Positions 60,060 through 64,000 of a stretch of 64,000 nt of DNA are shown piece by piece. Numbering within the stretch: position 1 is the first letter of the stretch; every line of letters begins with the position of its first letter. The stretch is from Corylus avellana. Its lineage: Eukaryota > Streptophyta > Magnoliopsida > Fagales > Betulaceae. The stretch lies in contig NC_081542.1 in NCBI RefSeq assembly GCF_901000735.1, positions 38,498,571-38,562,570 of the forward strand, read 5' to 3'. Below the pieces are notes generated by a model. The model saw only the letters and a program-made list of their open reading frames with translations. It made no database searches and was not told the origin of the DNA. The translations under genes were made by a program, and so were the position numbers.

Positions 60060-62277
60060 CTCAAATAGATATCAGAGAAAGGAAGAAGTATGAAAGATAC
60101 GAAAGGTAAAAGAAGACGAACACAAAATTCTCTAGAGTCCCACTTGTACAGTTGTATGGTCCAAAAGTGACTGGTAAAGCAGTTAGTCCGAACAAAGACC
60201 CTAAGCACTAAGCAGATTCTTTTGCCATTCACCAACTCTCTTTATTTATTTTTTATTATTATTATTTCTACCAACTCTCTTTATTTATTTCTTCCTTCTT
60301 GTTTTTTTTCTCTCATTTTTGGTGATCCAAAAGACCTGATTAGCAGTACCTTCTTTACTATAACTTGTTATTTATTAAGATAATCCCATATATAATATAT
60401 TTTTGTACTATTTTTTTAATTTAATTTTATAGTTATAAATAAGATATAAGCAGAGGGCAAATGAATGCATGAAAACTCCTCTAGGGCACGGCATTTTGTT
60501 CAACACTCTTCCCCTATCGCTGTCTCCTTTACATTATACGCATTCAACAGTCTTTTTCTCTATTTCTCCAGTCTCCACTTGCATGTACTTAACTTGTCAG
60601 ACCCACCACTTCTTGCTAGTTTCAACAGTACTCCAAATAACGTGGACAAATGACATCTACCAAATCAGCATATACACCCGCTCTGGCGATCGTTCAATGA
60701 CTTAAAGAAAATTTTTAAAGTGATAAGGCATGTATTAAGATGAGAATTCAAGTCTCGAAATGAGAATTTTTAATTCTATTAGTATTAACCGGCCACCTTG
60801 GAATTTACTAATGTTCTGTAAGAATTAAGTCGGGTTATGGGTCAACCATACTTGAGGGATTTGCACTTATGATCACATAGTAACGCTACAAGTCACTCAT
60901 GTGCCTTTTTAAGAATGATGTGACTCTTAAAATTACCATTGAGCTTGTGATTAATCATTATTGAATTTTGATTAAAAAGTAATTTTAAAAGTCACCTTAT
61001 TTTTAGAGGGACACAAGAAAGACTTTTAAAATTACTCATAATTACATCCTAAACAAAGTTTTCTTCTAATCCAATATATTAATTAGCTAACATGTGTTCG
61101 TACTCATATAAGTTCTACCCAAATACATATACTAAATTTACATGCATTTTTTGAAAATCACACGCACTATTACAAACCTACGTAAAAACACACGTCAACT
61201 TAATAGATTAGATTGATCCGTGCTCATATATAAGTTCTACCCAAATACATTTCCTACGTGAGAAAGCGAGTGACAAATTCAAACTAATCTAAACTAAAAA
61301 TTCTCCAATAGCAAACAAACTTCTTATTTTTTAAATAAATCTCATCTACCATCATTGATTGAAGAGTTTGTTAAAAATATAAATTAAATGATTAAACTGA
61401 TTTTTTCTTACCGATAATTAAACAAAGTTGAAAAAGACCTATTTTTGAAACTTGTTGCTTGCAATTTGAGATATGTCACAGAAGTCAGTGTCCAACCACA
61501 ATCGAAGCAATCAAAATTTAGCACTGTAGAATCATTTTCACATCAAAAAAGCAATGGGAATGCATCATGACAACTATGGTTTTTGAGTGGAATACCCATT
61601 AGGCAACGGCTAGATGAATGTTGACAATAGTGCCTGGGACAAATTAGCGTACAAAATTGACTACTAGACCAATAGAAATAAACGTGTCAACATGTTCTAT
61701 TGCACCACTACGCACTATAATCATATTCCAAATTATTGACTCAACATCTTCTAGTAAAAGGGTCCCCCCCGGCTGAAAAATACGTAACTTGGAAAAATCC
61801 ACATGCACAGGGGTATAATGGGTATCACGTCTAAAAAATCCAAAAACAAAAAGCAAAGAAAAGACAAGGGAATAAAGCAAAAAAAAAAAAAGAAAAGAAA
61901 GAAATAATACGATTAAAAAGAAAAGGGAAAAAGAAAAAGAAAAAGATTAGCTATACCAAAAAGAAAAGAAAAAGGATAAATGATTGGAACCCTCACATAA
62001 GAGACAAGCAATAAGTGGGATTCTCTGTCCTCTTTGGTCATCTCAACCTCACCGACCCCACTTTTTCTTTTTCTTTTTTCTTTAATTTATGCATATACAT
62101 CACAAATAAAAAATAAAAATTCAGAAATAAAATCCACGCGCGACCAAAGCGCGTGCGAACCCAACGCCTCAAAAACAAGCAACACGTAAGCTTACGTTGT
62201 GCGCGCGCTTTGGAAATAGCGTCGGGGAGGGTGGAAAAGGGTTGAAGCGCCGACAAGGCGAGGCGAAGTGAGTCGAC
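60060..62277. other. Intergenic region 3' of the LRR receptor gene
   Basis: No gene is seen. A fold-back repeat at 60883-61037 is related to the 8338 element. Bases 61875-61975 are A/G-rich. Bases 62100-62277 become GC-rich as the receptor gene is approached. Confidence 0.55.
60883..61037. repeat. Decayed fold-back MITE
   Basis: Inner strings GATGTGACTCTTAAAATTAC and GTAATTTTAAAAGTCACC form inverted arms. The outer ends have diverged. Confidence 0.5.
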
Positions 62278-63999
62278 TCAGCTCAAGTCCAGCGTTGAAG
62301 GGGTGGGGTGTATGTCCTTGAGTAGGCCCAGGACCTGTTGCATTGTGGGCCTCTTCCCCGGTGACTCGGCCGTACACAAGTACCCGACTCGGAGGCTCTC
62401 CACCATCTCGCCCACCGAGTCGTCCCCTCCGACTCGCAGCCTCGGGTCCAGCGCGTCCGAACCCAGCCCTTCCCTCACCAGCCTCCGGACCCACACAACT
62501 GTCTCCGCGGACCCCGTCCTCCCCGTCAGCAGCTCCATCAGCACCACCCCGAAACAGTACACGTCCGTCTCCGTGCTACAGTTCCCGATATCCGAGTCTC
62601 GCATCCCGATATTTTGGAACCCGAAATCCGCGATTCGCGCCTCGAAATTGTCGGAGAGCAAGATGTTGGAAGCCACCAGGTGGCCGTGGACCACGGGCTT
62701 GGACCCGGCGTTGTGGTGGAGATACGCCAGCCCACGCGCCACCCCCACGGCAATGCGGTGGCGCGTGAGCCAGAGCAATTTCTCCGGAGAGCAGAGGTGG
62801 GACCCAGTGGAGTTTTGGATCTCCCACATGTCTCCGCTCCAGTCCTCCACGTTTGGCTCCCCGGTTGGCAGCTCCTGGAGCCACCGGAGCAAGTCACCGT
62901 TGGACATGAACTCGTACAACACCAGCTTCTCTTTCCCTAGAAAACCAAAACCAAACAAAACAAAAAAAGATACTTAATACGAATTTTGAATTTTCATTTA
63001 TTGCATTAATCTCAGACCGTCCAAATGGGAAGAATCTCTATGTAATCTAATCATGGCCTGTGCTAGATTTACGTGACGATGTGCATACGGAGTACGACAG
63101 TACTGAACACAATAAAACCCGTGAGGCCGATTTAATAAGGTTGGTCAGAGACTCGGAGAGCTCCAAAATTTCGAAAATAAATTAAATAAAAAATGGGAAC
63201 TGTAGAGTACAGTACCTGCAATGCAGTAACCGGAGAGAGGTAAGAGGTTGGGGTGTTTAAGCCGGGAAAGGTGCTCGAACAAGGAAACGGCGTCGCGGTG
63301 ATCAACGTCCCTGGCGTTGTCGAGGACCTTGATGGCCACGTGGAGCTCTCCGGGAAGTATGGCTCTGTAGACAGGCCCACACCTGCCCTCCGCCAGCTGG
63401 GACTCCTTGCCGAAGTGTGACGTGGCGGCGATCAGGTCCTTGAAGGTAAGATTGATCAGGGGCTTCTCGAACATCACCACTGGGGCCGACGTTGGTTCTC
63501 TGATGTCGGCCACCCATGATGTCCCTGATTCGGTCTCGAATGAGAACGGCCCTGATTTCTCGTACTTGAACGGCAGTTGGACGGGTTTGGAGATTGCCCA
63601 TTTGCTCTTTCTCGCCACTGTTTTCCTTCTGTACAACAAACCTATACAAATCGCCATGAAAGCAAGAACAACTGCAGATGCACATGATAGGCCTACAACC
63701 AGAGGCTTCTTGCTCGTGGTTTTGGATTTGGGTTTTCTAGTACTATCGTGTTTGTTTATGGGGTGGTACTGTTTTCGGAGGGGTCTGTGAGGCGGAATAT
63801 GAGGCGTTTTTGATGCATTCAAACTGGAAGTCCCGGAATGGATGAACGCCGATTTGCCAAATTTCCGGTTAGTGGCCGGGTCAATCAGTCCGGTGAAGTT
63901 GTTAAGCGAAATGTTCAAGAACTTAACGCCGCGGAGTGGAGGGAAATCGGAAGAGAAATTACCGTTCATGGAGTTGTTGGACAAGTCTAAATACTTCAA
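62278..63999 (-). CDS. LRR receptor-like pseudokinase similar to At2g24230, 3' part (5' end outside window)
   Basis: Exons on the minus strand are 63999-63216 (5'-incomplete) and 62936-62278, joined by a GT-AG intron, giving 480 visible residues. The visible part begins in the last LRRs ([13 protein letters not shown]), then a Ser/Lys-rich linker, a transmembrane helix (about 100-122) and a kinase-like domain from about 185. The P-loop is atypical (AEGRCGPVY), and the ATP-binding lysine is kept (VAIKVL, about 224). The catalytic HRD is replaced by HGH (345-347), so the catalytic Asp is missing. DFG (365-367) is kept. This pattern matches the At2g24230 group, which is expected to signal through partners instead of phosphotransfer. 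The coding sequence is GC-rich compared with its surroundings. The function is unknown. Confidence 0.9.
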
Positions 64000-64000
64000 T

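Noticed and set aside
62303..62977. Plus-strand proline/serine-rich frames opposite the pseudokinase
   Set aside because: They are low-complexity shadows of GC-rich coding sequence; the minus-strand kinase motifs are unambiguous.

Overview
This is nuclear DNA from a flowering plant, almost certainly a woody eudicot; I cannot name the species. The signs are AT-rich intergenic DNA, GT-AG introns, plant-specific protein families (LRR-XII receptor kinases, plant O-fucosyltransferase, NAT transporter) and dense plant mobile elements: MITEs, TRIMs, a tRNA-derived SINE and a LINE remnant. Five runs of N mark assembly gaps.

1-26.3 kb: a cluster of LRR-XII receptor-like kinases related to Arabidopsis At3g47570, EFR and rice Xa21. 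It holds the 3' end of one copy ('copy 0', 1-968, +), copy A (2694-6231, -, last exon missing), copy B (12690-16556, +, the only complete one) and copy C (22234-26286, +, with a premature stop in the kinase). Two decayed relatives lie between them (9118-11320, -; 18400-19580, +), and both carry the same TRIM retroelement in the kinase P-loop. Shared insertions group A with C; the copy 0 remnant is closest to B. The A block (2565-11326) is inverted relative to the rest but lies between two gaps of exactly 100 N, so its orientation may be an assembly artefact. If it is flipped, all copies form one head-to-tail array.

26.3-29 kb: transposon-rich spacer with a 974-bp Harbinger-like element. 29.1-35.4 kb (+): a 10-exon O-fucosyltransferase-family gene. 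36.8-40.8 kb (-): a 13-exon nucleobase-ascorbate transporter gene. 40.8-47.4 kb: repeats and fold-back elements, no gene seen. 47.4-54.3 kb (-): an 8-exon SAP30BP/HCNGP-type nuclear protein gene. 54.3-62.3 kb: unassigned sequence, an En/Spm-type transposase remnant, a 5'-truncated LINE, and a fold-back element with a SINE nested in it. 62.3-64 kb (-): the 3' two exons of an At2g24230-like LRR receptor pseudokinase that continues past the window.

The single-copy genes are ordinary cell genes with no functional link to one another. The biology of the window lies in the receptor cluster: tandem duplication, gene conversion, transposon insertion and loss of reading frame, as expected for a fast-evolving surface-receptor family. 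I found no undescribed system. The most useful leads are the suspect orientation of the A block, the mosaic exon of copy C, and fragments resembling O-fucosyltransferase introns downstream of the receptor copies.
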